Position numbers and translations under genes: made by a program
Notes under the pieces: generated by a model
Database searches by the model: none
Seen by the model: only the letters and a program-made list of their open reading frames with translations
What the model was told of the DNA's origin: nothing
Assembly: GCA_947497175.1 (NCBI GenBank)
Contig: CANMFM010000004.1
Location: 620,001 to 684,000 of the forward strand
Direction: 5' to 3'
Length of the DNA: 64,000 bases
Source of the DNA: an uncultured Aquimarina sp.
GTDB lineage: Bacteria > Bacteroidota > Bacteroidia > Flavobacteriales > Flavobacteriaceae
Shown: in pieces, positions 14,450 through 24,000 of the stretch
How the letters are laid out: each line of letters opens with the position of its first letter
How positions within the stretch are numbered: position 1 is the stretch's first letter

Positions 14450-14500
14450 TATGCAATATACTAATAACTTTTGGTTAACTCTTTCCCATTATGGGCACAA
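14450..14500. other. attR: right junction of the element
   Basis: The element-side arm is TATGCAATATA at 14450-14460, 16 bases from the core AA at 14477-14478. Host exonuclease sequence resumes with CTC at 14479. The arm is the exact reverse complement of the attL arm. Confidence 0.8.
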
Positions 14501-14838
14501 AGTAAATGATGTGGTTTACTGAAATGAGTTTCTACTACGTTTTTGAAATCCAGGAGCAACTGTTTTTCTTCACCATAAAACGACGTAGTTCTAAACGACC
14601 TCGTCTCCCCTTTATTAGTAAAATAACCTACCGAAATACAGACGATTTTCCCAAACTCGGCCCAAATACCGGCACGATCATAAAACTCTTCGGGAGAAAA
14701 ATCCTCTTTGCGCTGATATTTGGTTTTATTTGCCCAAAGATATTGCATTTCTTCACTCAACGCGTCATAATCTTCTTGCTCCGGAACCGTTTCAATATCC
14801 AGAAACAGAATATGCTCAAGGTGTAGCTTATGAAGCAT
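14477..14838 (-). pseudogene. 3'-5' exonuclease (PolB-like, RNase H fold), N-terminal half, cut off by the inserted element
   Basis: From ATG 14838 this reads MLHKLHLEHILFLDIETVPE, which carries the DxE acidic pair of DEDD exonucleases, then ERAGIWAEFGKIVCISVGY-type residues and LLCAHNGKE. At the junction the frame runs on into element sequence as LTKSY and stops at 14461. The native continuation FDFPYIARR is at 4456 (C-terminal half, 4103-4456). The ATG overlaps the end of the serine hydrolase gene, so the two were probably one transcript. The truncated protein of ~125 residues lacks the third acidic motif and is probably inactive. Confidence 0.88.
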
Positions 14839-15985
14839 TTTGCAACATTTTGTAAGCCTCTTCAATAAAGACAAAGAAATCTTCTGTAAATGATTCTCCA
14901 GGCACAAACTGCCCTCTTTTGTGACCCAGCCGTACTATAATCAAATCATCCTCAGGAATACAGATTACATATTGACCCAAAATACCCCGCATGGCAAAGA
15001 TTTCTTTATCCAAATGATCTGATAGCCAAAATCCATAGCCATACATATCATCTTTTTCGAATCTTTTAGTAGTCGCCAGTTTAGTAAACTCGGCTGGCAG
15101 GATTTGTTTTCCTGCAAAAACACCTTCATTCTTAAACAATACCCCAAAACGTGCAAAATCTCTCGCATTACTAGCTACGCAACAATAGGCTTTTTCCATA
15201 CCACTATCTTCGCTATCCAGCTGCCAAATTGCATCTTGCTGCATCCCCATAGGTTTCCAAAAGCTTTCACTTAGATATTTTGACAGATTTTTTCCTGTGG
15301 CTTTTTCGATAACCATGCCTAGTAACTGAGTATTTCCACTTAGGTACTTAAATTCTTTACCTGGTTCTTCAACCACTTCTAATCCTAGTAATACTTCTCT
15401 GATATTGGTGTCATAATACGCTTTAGCGGTTATAGAAAATGGACTTTTATAGCTTTCTTCCCAGTTGAGACCCGACGACATTGACGAAAGATCTCCTACT
15501 GTGGTCTTTGCAGCAAGTCCTTCAGAAAACTCTGGAAAAAAATCTCCTAAGGGTTGATCGAGGCTTTTGATATATCCATCCATTATCGCTTTACCTAACA
15601 TAGCAGTAACCATACTTTTGGCCATCGAAAAAGAATTTGTTTTAGACTCGGTCCCAAATCCATCGGCATACTTTTCATACCAAATACTATCATTCTTGAT
15701 GATCATATAGGCAACTGTTCCTAATTTCTCATTAATTTCATTTAATCGATCAGTGCTCTGGACTGTGTTATAATCTTTGTGTACTGCCCAGGGGATGGCT
15801 GTTCCTTTTTCTATCGTACGATTATCAAAATGGGTATAATCATCTAAATAAGCGGTATTATGACCTGTCATATATACTACTCTTACTCCTTTTAAAATAT
15901 ATTCAGAATCAAAGATGTACAGTAATACAATGCATAGAAAAAGTATTGTTATAAATACTTTAAGAAATTTTTTGAAGATTTTCAT
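14828..15985 (-). CDS. Serine hydrolase, beta-lactamase/class C-type
   Basis: This encodes 385 residues from ATG 15985. It has an N-terminal membrane anchor (~8-26), the SxxK motif SMAK (120-123) with nucleophile Ser120, a YLSGN motif in place of YxN, and a late GILGQYVICIPEDDLIIVRLG strand. The protein is membrane-anchored with a periplasmic catalytic domain of the beta-lactamase/DD-peptidase superfamily; substrate unknown. An upstream in-frame ATG at 16057 would add 24 unlikely residues. It is directly followed by the split exonuclease gene. Confidence 0.88.
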   Translation of the reverse strand: MKIFKKFLKVFITILFLCIVLLYIFDSEYILKGVRVVYMTGHNTAYLDDYTHFDNRTIEKGTAIPWAVHKDYNTVQSTDRLNEINEKLGTVAYMIIKNDSIWYEKYADGFGTESKTNSFSMAKSMVTAMLGKAIMDGYIKSLDQPLGDFFPEFSEGLAAKTTVGDLSSMSSGLNWEESYKSPFSITAKAYYDTNIREVLLGLEVVEEPGKEFKYLSGNTQLLGMVIEKATGKNLSKYLSESFWKPMGMQQDAIWQLDSEDSGMEKAYCCVASNARDFARFGVLFKNEGVFAGKQILPAEFTKLATTKRFEKDDMYGYGFWLSDHLDKEIFAMRGILGQYVICIPEDDLIIVRLGHKRGQFVPGESFTEDFFVFIEEAYKMLQNAS

Positions 15986-16240
15986 ATTAAGATGTAAAAC
16001 GTATAAAAAATTGAGTTCATGCCAATTTAAATAAAAAAAATGAATGACAACACACACAATACTACGATATCATGGTATCATTTTTTGAAACTACGAGAAT
16101 TTTGTCGAAAACCATGATTTGTAACCCAAAAAACCTCTTATCAATACTAGTTTTGTTCATTTTATTTTGAAAACTACTCAAACTGATGGTTTTTCAACGA
16201 ATTAAAGATCAGACATATAGAACGCTTTGTGTTTTTTGCG

Positions 16241-16720
16241 TCAGAATAAAGAGTGTTGTTTTACTGGGTTTTCGTGATCTAGCAGCCATTTTTTACGCCA
16301 TAAGCCTCCTGCATAGCCCGTAAGGGACCCATCGCTTCCAATCACCCGATGACAGGGCACAATGATCCAAAGTGGATTTTTACCGTTGGCTGAAGCTGCT
16401 GCTCTGATGCACTTTGGATCTCCCAATCTTTTAGCCATATCCAGATATGTTGCCGTTTTGCCAAATGGAATATTAAGCAGTTGGTTCCATACTTTTTTTT
16501 GAAATTCGGTTCCCGAAGGATTGAGCTTGAGGTCAAAATTAGTGCGTTTCCCTTCAAAATATTCTTTGAGTTGAGTACTTGCATCTTCTAAATAGAAAGG
16601 AATTTCTTTTGATGGTTTGTTTTTAGACTCCTTTGTAACCGAAACACTGGCTATGCCATTTTCGTCACCCGCTATGACAGCAATGCCTAAAGGTGTCTCT
16701 ATGTACGCTTCTTGTATCAT
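16241..16720 (-). CDS. ogt: Methylated-DNA--protein-cysteine S-methyltransferase
   Basis: This encodes 159 residues with the family active site PCHRV, Cys123 being the alkyl acceptor, plus GTEFQKKVWNQLLNIPFGKTATY and the RAAASANGKNP helix that binds DNA. It repairs O6-methylguanine by taking the methyl group onto Cys123. It overlaps the preceding CNNM/CBS gene by four bases, so it is likely cotranscribed with it. Confidence 0.93.
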   Translation of the reverse strand: MIQEAYIETPLGIAVIAGDENGIASVSVTKESKNKPSKEIPFYLEDASTQLKEYFEGKRTNFDLKLNPSGTEFQKKVWNQLLNIPFGKTATYLDMAKRLGDPKCIRAAASANGKNPLWIIVPCHRVIGSDGSLTGYAGGLWRKKWLLDHENPVKQHSLF

Positions 16721-17805
16721 TCTTTTGGGACATCATCATCCAAAAGGCCCAGTCGTCTTGCTCTGGTTTCCCAGTTTTTTCTGGCCAGAATTTGCATGTC
16801 GGTCTCGGTATCACTTTCATCTACTATCTCAAGACCTAACAGGGTTTCGATCACATCTTCCATAGTTACCAAACCGCTTACTGATCCATACTCATCTACC
16901 ACCAAAGCTACGTGGTTTTTAGTTTGAATCAATTCGTTAAATAAATCTGGAATTGGTAAATTTCTGGTCGTAAAAAGTATAGGCCTTTTTATTTCGGATA
17001 ATGTTTTATGACCATTCTGGTTTGCCATTTCTTTAAAGATTTCATCTTTTAATACCTGACCTGTGATATTATCTGTCTTATCTTTATACAAGGGTATACG
17101 AGAAAAACGAAGATTTTGGTTTTCATTAAAAAATGCCTCTACTGTAGTTTCTTCGGCAGCAATCTTCATTACTGTACGAGGCGTCATCACATCTTTTGTT
17201 AATACTTCTTTAAAGGTTAATAGATTTTTAATCACTTTAGATTCTGATTCTTCAAAAACACCTTCTTCGTGAGCTATATCTGCCATTGCTGAAAAGTCTT
17301 CTCTACTCAAAACGCTTCCGTGATGTCCTTTGCCCCCAATAAGTTTTGTTGTAAGCCTGAGTAGCCATAGTATCCCTGTATACTTCAACGGAGCAATCAA
17401 TATTAACAGTGCTTTGGAAGTGAAGTTTGCTAATTGCTTCCAGTAGGTTGCTCCTATGGTTTTAGGGATGATTTCGGAAACTACCAAAATCAACATCGTC
17501 ATAATTGCTGATACTATACCTACCATATTAACCCCTAGGACTTCTAACTTATAGGGCAGTTGCTCTGCTTGTACGCCCACCAAAATTGCTCCTACAGTAT
17601 GCGCTATGGTGTTTAGCGTAAGGATAGCGATCAAGGGTTGATCTACATCTTTTTTCAGGTTTTCTAACGTGGCTGCATAGGGCTTTTCTTCCTTCTTTTT
17701 TACATTAATAAACGTGGGTGTAACACTAAGTAATACTGCTTCTAAAATCGAACATAAAAATGAAAAGAAAATAGAAAGTACGGCGTAAATAATCAGTAAG
17801 GTCAT
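16717..17805 (-). CDS. CNNM-domain/CBS-pair membrane protein (hemolysin/CorC family)
   Basis: This encodes 362 residues. The first ~165 are a DUF21/CNNM membrane domain with about four spans (LLIIYAVLSIFFSFLCSILEAVLLS...). A CBS pair follows (~200-330; VMTPRTVMKIAAEETTVEAFF and VALVVDEYGSVSGLVTMEDVIETLLG). The short C-terminus lacks a full CorC_HlyC transporter-associated domain. The family is linked to divalent-cation export or homeostasis; the ion is unknown. It is the first gene of a pair with ogt. Confidence 0.9.
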   Translation of the reverse strand: MTLLIIYAVLSIFFSFLCSILEAVLLSVTPTFINVKKKEEKPYAATLENLKKDVDQPLIAILTLNTIAHTVGAILVGVQAEQLPYKLEVLGVNMVGIVSAIMTMLILVVSEIIPKTIGATYWKQLANFTSKALLILIAPLKYTGILWLLRLTTKLIGGKGHHGSVLSREDFSAMADIAHEEGVFEESESKVIKNLLTFKEVLTKDVMTPRTVMKIAAEETTVEAFFNENQNLRFSRIPLYKDKTDNITGQVLKDEIFKEMANQNGHKTLSEIKRPILFTTRNLPIPDLFNELIQTKNHVALVVDEYGSVSGLVTMEDVIETLLGLEIVDESDTETDMQILARKNWETRARRLGLLDDDVPKE

Positions 17806-17867
17806 TGTATTAAATATGTGATGCTAAAGTAAGGATTTGAACCCAAAATATTGACAATGTGTTTTTG

Positions 17868-18266
17868 TTATTTACCTACTTCGGTCATATAAACCTCTAG
17901 AGCTTTCAATTCTTCTTCAGAAAATGTTTTAATAATGGCAAAATTAGTCTTCATAACCGCATATGTTTCGGGATCTACAATAGGTTCAGCCTCTTGTTTT
18001 AGAAATGCTATAAGATCAGCATTTTTTTCTTTGTAGATTTTTATGATTTCTACAACCCCCGGGCCAATAGATTTTTTATCTATTTTATGGCAAGTATAAC
18101 ATTTCCCTTTTCCGTTAAATATATTTTTTCCTATATCGAAAGATGAGATTTCTTTTTTCTTAGCGCCTATTTTTATATTTTCATTCCCTTTTTTTTCAGA
18201 TTGACAGCTTATAAAAAACAAAGCTATTACCATATACACGAAACCTATTTTTGGTATATATCTCAT
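17868..18266 (-). CDS. c-type cytochrome lipoprotein
   Basis: This encodes 132 residues with a lipoprotein signal (ALFFISC, Cys21) and a haem c site CYTCH (Cys56, Cys59, His60). A distal Met near residue ~105 (AVMKTNFAII) could be the sixth ligand. It resembles the small cytochrome c domains anchored at the membrane or periplasmic face. It follows the TerB-like gene by 8 bases in the same direction, so it is probably in one transcript. Confidence 0.88.
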   Translation of the reverse strand: MRYIPKIGFVYMVIALFFISCQSEKKGNENIKIGAKKKEISSFDIGKNIFNGKGKCYTCHKIDKKSIGPGVVEIIKIYKEKNADLIAFLKQEAEPIVDPETYAVMKTNFAIIKTFSEEELKALEVYMTEVGK

Positions 18267-18274
18267 TACTTTTC

Positions 18275-18661
18275 TTATTTGAATTTTTCTTTTATTTTTT
18301 CAATATCATTTTTAAATCGTTCTAACAGATCCTTCGAAAAATTGTTAATTACTTGTTCTTCATTTTTATCGATACCATCAGTAGCTTCCGCAATTTTAGT
18401 AAGTGCGTAGAGCATAAAATCATATTCCATATCCGGACCATTATCAGAAAACACTTCTATTACTTTCTTATATAAGTTTTCGATATCACTTTGGTTATCA
18501 CTTTCATATTCGAAAGACCATTTGATATCTGCTCCTTTAGGATGTCCCATTAAAATCTCTTCGAGTGTTTCAACTTCTTCTTTCTGGATAACTCCATCGC
18601 TCATCGCAATCACATATAATAATTCACCAAACGTTCGATATAATCTTTCTCTACTTACCAT
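18275..18661 (-). CDS. TerB-like (tellurite resistance-type) acidic helical protein
   Basis: This encodes 128 residues, mainly helical and acidic, with a TerB-type arrangement (LLYVIAMSDGVIQKEEVETLEEIL, then LYALTKIAEATDGIDKNEEQVINNF). It has no signal peptide and is probably cytoplasmic. The function is not known from sequence; TerB-like domains are membrane-associated scaffolds in stress responses. It is probably cotranscribed with the downstream cytochrome gene. Confidence 0.8.
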   Translation of the reverse strand: MVSRERLYRTFGELLYVIAMSDGVIQKEEVETLEEILMGHPKGADIKWSFEYESDNQSDIENLYKKVIEVFSDNGPDMEYDFMLYALTKIAEATDGIDKNEEQVINNFSKDLLERFKNDIEKIKEKFK

Positions 18662-18736
18662 AGTTTTTGATTTATTAAATAATTATACGATCTGACAGCG
18701 ATGCACTACGCTTTATTCCCTAAAGATAAAGCTGTA

Positions 18737-19747
18737 TCAACCCAAAAGCTGTACTACCTCTTTGGCAAAATAACTGGCAATAATCTGCGCCCCTGCCCTT
18801 TTAAACGCCATAATTTGTTCTAACATAACTGCATCATGATCCAGCCAGCCTTTTTCTGCGGCTGCTTTTAGCATGGCATATTCACCACTGACTTGATATA
18901 CCGCAACTGGAACATCTACATTATCTCTAACCTCTCTAACCAAATCCAAATAGCACAATCCGGGCTTTACCATCACAATATCTGCTCCTTCTTCGATATC
19001 CATAAGAGTTTCTTTGATGGCTTCTTCACGATTGGCAAAATCCATTTGATATGTTTTTTTATCACCAAATCCAGGGGCAGAATCCAGTGCATCTCTAAAA
19101 GGCCCGTAAAATGCCGAAGCATATTTGGCACTATAACTCATAATACCAGTATTCACGTAATTTTCTTCTTCGAGTATTTCTCTTATTGAAAGAATACGAC
19201 CATCCATCATATCACTTGGGGCTACAAAATCGGCTCCAGCTTGCGCATGAGATAATGACATTTCGGCTAAAACCTCGCAGGTTTCATCATTAACGATATA
19301 TCCGTCTTCTACAATACCATCATGACCATATGAAGAATATGGATCTAATGCTACATCGGTCATTACCAACATATCAGGGGCAGCTTCTTTAACAGTTTTA
19401 ACGGCTCTTTGCATTAACCCATCCGGGTTCAATGCTTCGGTACCTTTATTGTCTTTAAGCTCATCTGGGACCTTAACAAACAATAACACCGATTTTAATC
19501 CCATAGACCAAAGCTCTTTCACTTCATTTTTAAGCAAGTCAAGGCTATATCTGTAATAGCCAGGCATAGAAGTTATTTCTTCTTTTATACCTTTTCCCTC
19601 AACTACAAAAAGAGGAACTAAAAAATCATGGGGAGTAATTGTGTTTTCTCTAACTAAAGAACGAATAGCTTCATTGGTTCTTAATCGTCTGTTTCTACGA
19701 AGTTGTTGCATTCCTAACTTTAAATTGATAGGTGTAAAGATACTCAT
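18737..19747 (-). CDS. hemB: Porphobilinogen synthase (delta-aminolevulinate dehydratase)
   Basis: This encodes 336 residues, the usual length. Clear family blocks: RLRTNEAIRSLVRE, VLLFVKVPDELKD, VMTDVALDPYSSYGHDGI, PSDMMDGRI, the active-site Lys regions SYSAKYASAFYGPF and MVKPGLCYLD, and VAVYQVSGEYAML. It condenses two 5-aminolevulinates to porphobilinogen. It stands apart from the main hem cluster at 30-36 kb. Confidence 0.95.
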   Translation of the reverse strand: MSIFTPINLKLGMQQLRRNRRLRTNEAIRSLVRENTITPHDFLVPLFVVEGKGIKEEITSMPGYYRYSLDLLKNEVKELWSMGLKSVLLFVKVPDELKDNKGTEALNPDGLMQRAVKTVKEAAPDMLVMTDVALDPYSSYGHDGIVEDGYIVNDETCEVLAEMSLSHAQAGADFVAPSDMMDGRILSIREILEEENYVNTGIMSYSAKYASAFYGPFRDALDSAPGFGDKKTYQMDFANREEAIKETLMDIEEGADIVMVKPGLCYLDLVREVRDNVDVPVAVYQVSGEYAMLKAAAEKGWLDHDAVMLEQIMAFKRAGAQIIASYFAKEVVQLLG

Positions 19748-20122
19748 ATCTCAAATACAAGAGATGATGTATGAATAGTTATTTAAACCCATTATTTTTA
19801 AATTTTTAATCTAAAATCCATTTATTCGAATATTTCGACTTTAGTATAGTTATATTGACCCTTCGACAAGCTCATGGTGACAAGGGTTTTCTGATAAAAG
19901 AAGCCCTTCTCGGTATCTTCAATCAAGTTAAGGACAGACTATTTTTTTCTCTATTTGGTTATCTCAGAATATTCGAAATGATGCTTTTTTAATCTTTAAT
20001 TTCAAAAATCTACAACACGCTTATTTAAAGATAATTTTACTTGAAAAATATATCAAATCTTGTAACAAAACCTTAACATGTGCTACTAACATAACAATAC
20101 TTACATTGCAAATTTTGAACCT
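19748..20122. other. Intergenic region with a repeat remnant
   Basis: This 375-base stretch lies between divergent hemB and the ABC ATPase, so promoters of both should be here, but I see no clear one. A repeat-like element lies at 19856-19882. Confidence 0.5.
19856..19882. repeat. Dispersed intergenic repeat of the CCTTCGACAAGCTCA type
   Basis: The stretch TGACCCTTCGACAAGCTCA, then TGGTGACA, is a variant of the short hairpin repeats common in intergenic regions of Flavobacteriia genomes. The arms ACCCT/ATGGT pair with one mismatch. Confidence 0.55.
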
Positions 20123-21010
20123 ATGCTAACCATAAAAAATCTCAACAAGACGTATCCTAACGGTACCCAGGCATTACACAATGTTACTTTGACTTTAGAA
20201 AAAGGAATGTTTGGTCTTTTAGGACCCAATGGTGCGGGAAAATCTTCTTTGATGAGAACCATTGCCACACTGCAATTAGCCGATTCTGGTACGATTGAGT
20301 TTAATGGTATTGATGTTTTTAAACAACCCGAAGAATTAAGAAAAGTTCTCGGATATCTACCTCAGGACTTTGGCGTATACCCAAAAGTATCAGCAGAAAT
20401 GATGCTGGATCATATTGCTAAAGTAAAGGGAATTACCAATAAAAGTGAGCGCAAAGGGTATGTGGCTGATTTATTGAATAAGGTAAACCTTTATAAATTT
20501 AGAAACCGTAATCTTGGTGACTACTCTGGTGGTATGCGTCAGCGTTTTGGTATAGCACAGGCTTTGCTTGGTAATCCTAAATTAATTATTGTTGATGAAC
20601 CTACTGCAGGTCTTGATCCTTTAGAGCGAAACCGATTTCATAATTTGTTAAGTGAATTAGGTGAAAATGCTGTAGTAATTCTTAGTACTCATATCGTAGA
20701 TGATGTTACCAATTTATGTCAAAATATGGCTGTCTTTAATGAAGGACAGATCCTAATGCAAGGGAATCCACAAGATTTATCTGATCGGTTAAATGACAAA
20801 GTTTTCAGAAAACGTATCGAGAAGACTGAATTAGAAGCCGTTGAAAATAAGTTTACGGTACTGTCCAATTATCTAAGAGGTGGTGAATTCTATGTAAATG
20901 TATATAGTGATGCTAATCCCGGAGAAGGTTTTGAGCTCGTAAACAACGATCTTGAAGACTTCTACTTCTATTGCATTAATAAAAAAGAAGAACAGGAGGC
21001 CGTATTATGA
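20123..21010 (+). CDS. ABC transporter ATP-binding protein
   Basis: This encodes 295 residues with Walker A GPNGAGKSS (34-42), signature YSGGMRQR, Walker B IIVDEPTAGLDP and the His-switch STHIVDDV. It overlaps the downstream permease/peptidase gene by 4 bases, so it energises that fusion. The C-terminal ~75 residues form an accessory region. It is a cytoplasmic component of an exporter-type system of unknown substrate. Confidence 0.93.
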   Translation: MLTIKNLNKTYPNGTQALHNVTLTLEKGMFGLLGPNGAGKSSLMRTIATLQLADSGTIEFNGIDVFKQPEELRKVLGYLPQDFGVYPKVSAEMMLDHIAKVKGITNKSERKGYVADLLNKVNLYKFRNRNLGDYSGGMRQRFGIAQALLGNPKLIIVDEPTAGLDPLERNRFHNLLSELGENAVVILSTHIVDDVTNLCQNMAVFNEGQILMQGNPQDLSDRLNDKVFRKRIEKTELEAVENKFTVLSNYLRGGEFYVNVYSDANPGEGFELVNNDLEDFYFYCINKKEEQEAVL

Positions 21011-24000
21011 TAGAAATATTCATGTTCGAATTACGATACAGGTTAAGAAGACCTGCTACCTGGATATATGCGGTATTGGGGCTTTCGATTGCTTTACTAA
21101 TGGCTTTTTTCGAAAAATCTGTTACTGCACAATTTGTAAATAGTCCAAACAACGTCATTGGGGTTATAGGCCCTGTTTCGATTATCTCTATTTTCTTTTA
21201 TGCCGCTATTATGGGTGTTCCCATATATAGAGACAAGGATCACAAGACTGCACAAACCTATTTTACATTCCCAATTCCACAAAAATCATATGTTCTCGGC
21301 CGGTTTTTGGGTAGCTTTTCGATAGCGACTTTACTCAATATTTTTATCGTAATCGGTGCTATGATTGGATTCGGAATTGGTGCATTTTTAGATCGACCGG
21401 ATTATGGAGAGTACATGGATTTTGATATCCTATCCTATCTACTTCCTTTTCTGTTTATTTTACAAATCAATGCACTTTTAATTGGGTCCTTATTCTTTTG
21501 TTTAATGGCCTTTTTTAAGAAAATGCCGATCATTTACTTAGGAGGAATCTGTTTGTTTTTATTATATAGTATTACCGGGGATTTGATGCGAAGTATAGAC
21601 AACCAATGGTTAACGGTATATTTAGATCCCTTTGGAAATAGAGCATTTACTTTTGTGAAGAAATACTGGTCAATTAATGAATTAAATATCAATCAATTGC
21701 CTATTTATGGTAAGTTTTTGGTAAATCGTATGCTTTGGCTAGGGTTAGGACTTTTGCTTTTTCTAATTACATATTTCAGGTTCGATTATAAGAAGTTTTT
21801 AGTATCTGTTAAACAAAAGAACACCTCTAACAATGATCAATATCATCCTTCTTTAGTTACATCGGTCACCCAGGTATTTACCAAAAAAACAGAACGCCAA
21901 AATTTACTTTCATTAAGTAAAATCGAATTTTTATCGATTATAAAAGACCCTATTTTTATTATTCTTTTAATCATTGGGATTATCATATCACTAATAACTG
22001 TTTTTCAGGCAAACGAAACCTACGGCACTCCTAACCTACCGTTAACCCGATATATTGTAACATATATTTCTGGTGGGATCACCTTATTATCGATTATCAT
22101 TTTGGTAATTTACTCAGGAGAAGCCGTACACAGAACCAGAAAGAATAAAACGTTCGTGTTTTACGATGCGCTACCGATCAGTAATTCTAGTTTATATTTT
22201 TCTAAAATTTTCTCATTAATAGGAATTGCCTTTGTATTAACACTAGTCAATATAATTGTGGGTATGTTGTTCCAAACATTTAATGGATATTTTGGGTATG
22301 AGTTAGACATGTCATTTACCTATAATTTTTTATTGATCCTACCAAGTTTTATAACAACGGTATTGTTAGCATTTTTTATTCATGTACTGGTCAACAGTAA
22401 ATTTTTAGGCCACTTTATTGTTATTTTGATCTATGTGGGGCTTCCACTGCTAGTTACTTTTGCTTTTAAGAGTAGTAATCCTATGCTAATCTATGGGGGC
22501 ACTACACCTTTTTTTATAAGTGATCTCAATGGTTTTGGGCATTATCTCGCCGGAATCACATGGTTAAATTTCTATTGGATCTTATTAACAGGGATACTCA
22601 TGTTGATTGGCAAGCTATTCTGGACCAGAGGATTTTTCTCTACAGCAAAAGAAAGATTAACTCTTGCTAAGCAAAGACTTAACACTAAAACAAGTGTGTC
22701 CTTAATTATGGTAGTACTTGGTTTTATATCTGTCGCAGGATATAGTTATTATAACTTAAATGTTCTGAATGAAATTGTAAGCGGAGATGAGTCTGAAAAA
22801 ATTGGAGCCGACGCCGAAAAAAAATACGCAAAATACATTGGCCAGGCTCACCCACAAGTAACAGATTTGAAGGTGTATATTGACCTTTTTCCTAAAAAAA
22901 GAAATGTAAAAGCTAAAGGAGCGTTTAAAATCATCAATAATTATGACACTCCAATCGATACACTATTACTTGAAGTTCAGTTTCCAAATGGGCATACTAG
23001 CTTAGAAAAAATTGTGTATAATGGAATAGAATTATCTCCTGTAGTAACCGATTCGGTATATAGGATGTATTTCTATAAATTGCCTCAGGCTATGCAACCT
23101 AATGAAAAAGCAGATCTCACCATAGAGGTATTTGCAGACACTAAAGGTTTTGCAAATGCAAGAGAAACCGAAGTTTTGTATAATGGGTCGTTCTTTAACA
23201 ATTCTATTTTTCCTAGGTTTCACTACGAACCTAATATAATTGAAAATGGGGTGCGTGTAAAATATGGTCTAGAGAAATTGGATTATTTACTTCCTCCCAG
23301 AACAGATTCTACCGCCTTAAAGAAAAACTTATTTAATGAAGATGCCAATTATATCAATTTTGAAGCTGTTGTAAGTACATCAAAAGATCAAACTGCATTA
23401 ATGCCAGGAAAATTAATCAAGAATTGGGAAGAAAACAACAGAGCGTATTATCATTATAAATTAGAGTCGCAAACAGATTTGTTCTTTAATGTAGTATCGG
23501 CTAGGTATGATGTAAAAAAATCAAGCTGGACTGCTCCAAGTGGTAAAGAAGTAGCTATTGAGATCTACCATTCTCCAAAACACAAACGCAATCTGAAGTA
23601 TTTTATTGAAGGAACTAAAGTAGCATTGGCGTATTGCTCTAAAAATTTTTATGAGTATCCCAACTCTGTATTACGAATTGTAGAGTTTCCGGCGCATACC
23701 ACTTTTGCTCAATCTTTTGCGACTACGATACCGTATTCTGAAGATTTTGGATTTGCTGCTAATTTTGATAAGGCAGAAGACTTTAATTATGCGTTTAGAG
23801 TAACAGCCCATGAAGTTGCACACCAGTGGTGGGGACATATTGTTACTCCCAGTAAAACATCAGGTGCCAATATCATTTCTGAAACCCTGGCAGAATATAC
23901 GTCTCTAATGACTATGAAACATGAATATGGCGAAAACGGGATAAAGAACTTCTTAAAATACTCTTTAGATGCCTATCTAAAAGCCAGAGCCTTTAGTTTT

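Larger units (their letters stand above)
4457..14478. mobile_element. 10.0-kb integrative element inserted by a serine recombinase into an exonuclease gene
   Basis: The boundaries come from reconstructing the split exonuclease reading frame: host sequence stops matching at 4456 on the left and resumes at 14477-14479 on the right, with only AA shared, as expected for the 2-bp crossover of serine recombinases. The element encodes a small serine resolvase (left end), a palm-polymerase-like protein, an XRE regulator and secreted unknown, a multiubiquitin/ThiF/DUF6527 operon, an XRE-ImmA pair and a large serine recombinase (right end). It also holds iteron-like repeats and structured RNAs. I see no relaxase, coupling protein or conjugation gene, so it is probably integrative but not self-transmissible. 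Confidence 0.9.

Noticed and set aside
4457..14478. Conjugative transposon/ICE
   Set aside because: No relaxase, coupling protein or T4SS genes are visible.
14428..14500. tRNA-derived attachment site
   Set aside because: No tRNA sequence or fold is found at either junction; the target is a protein gene.
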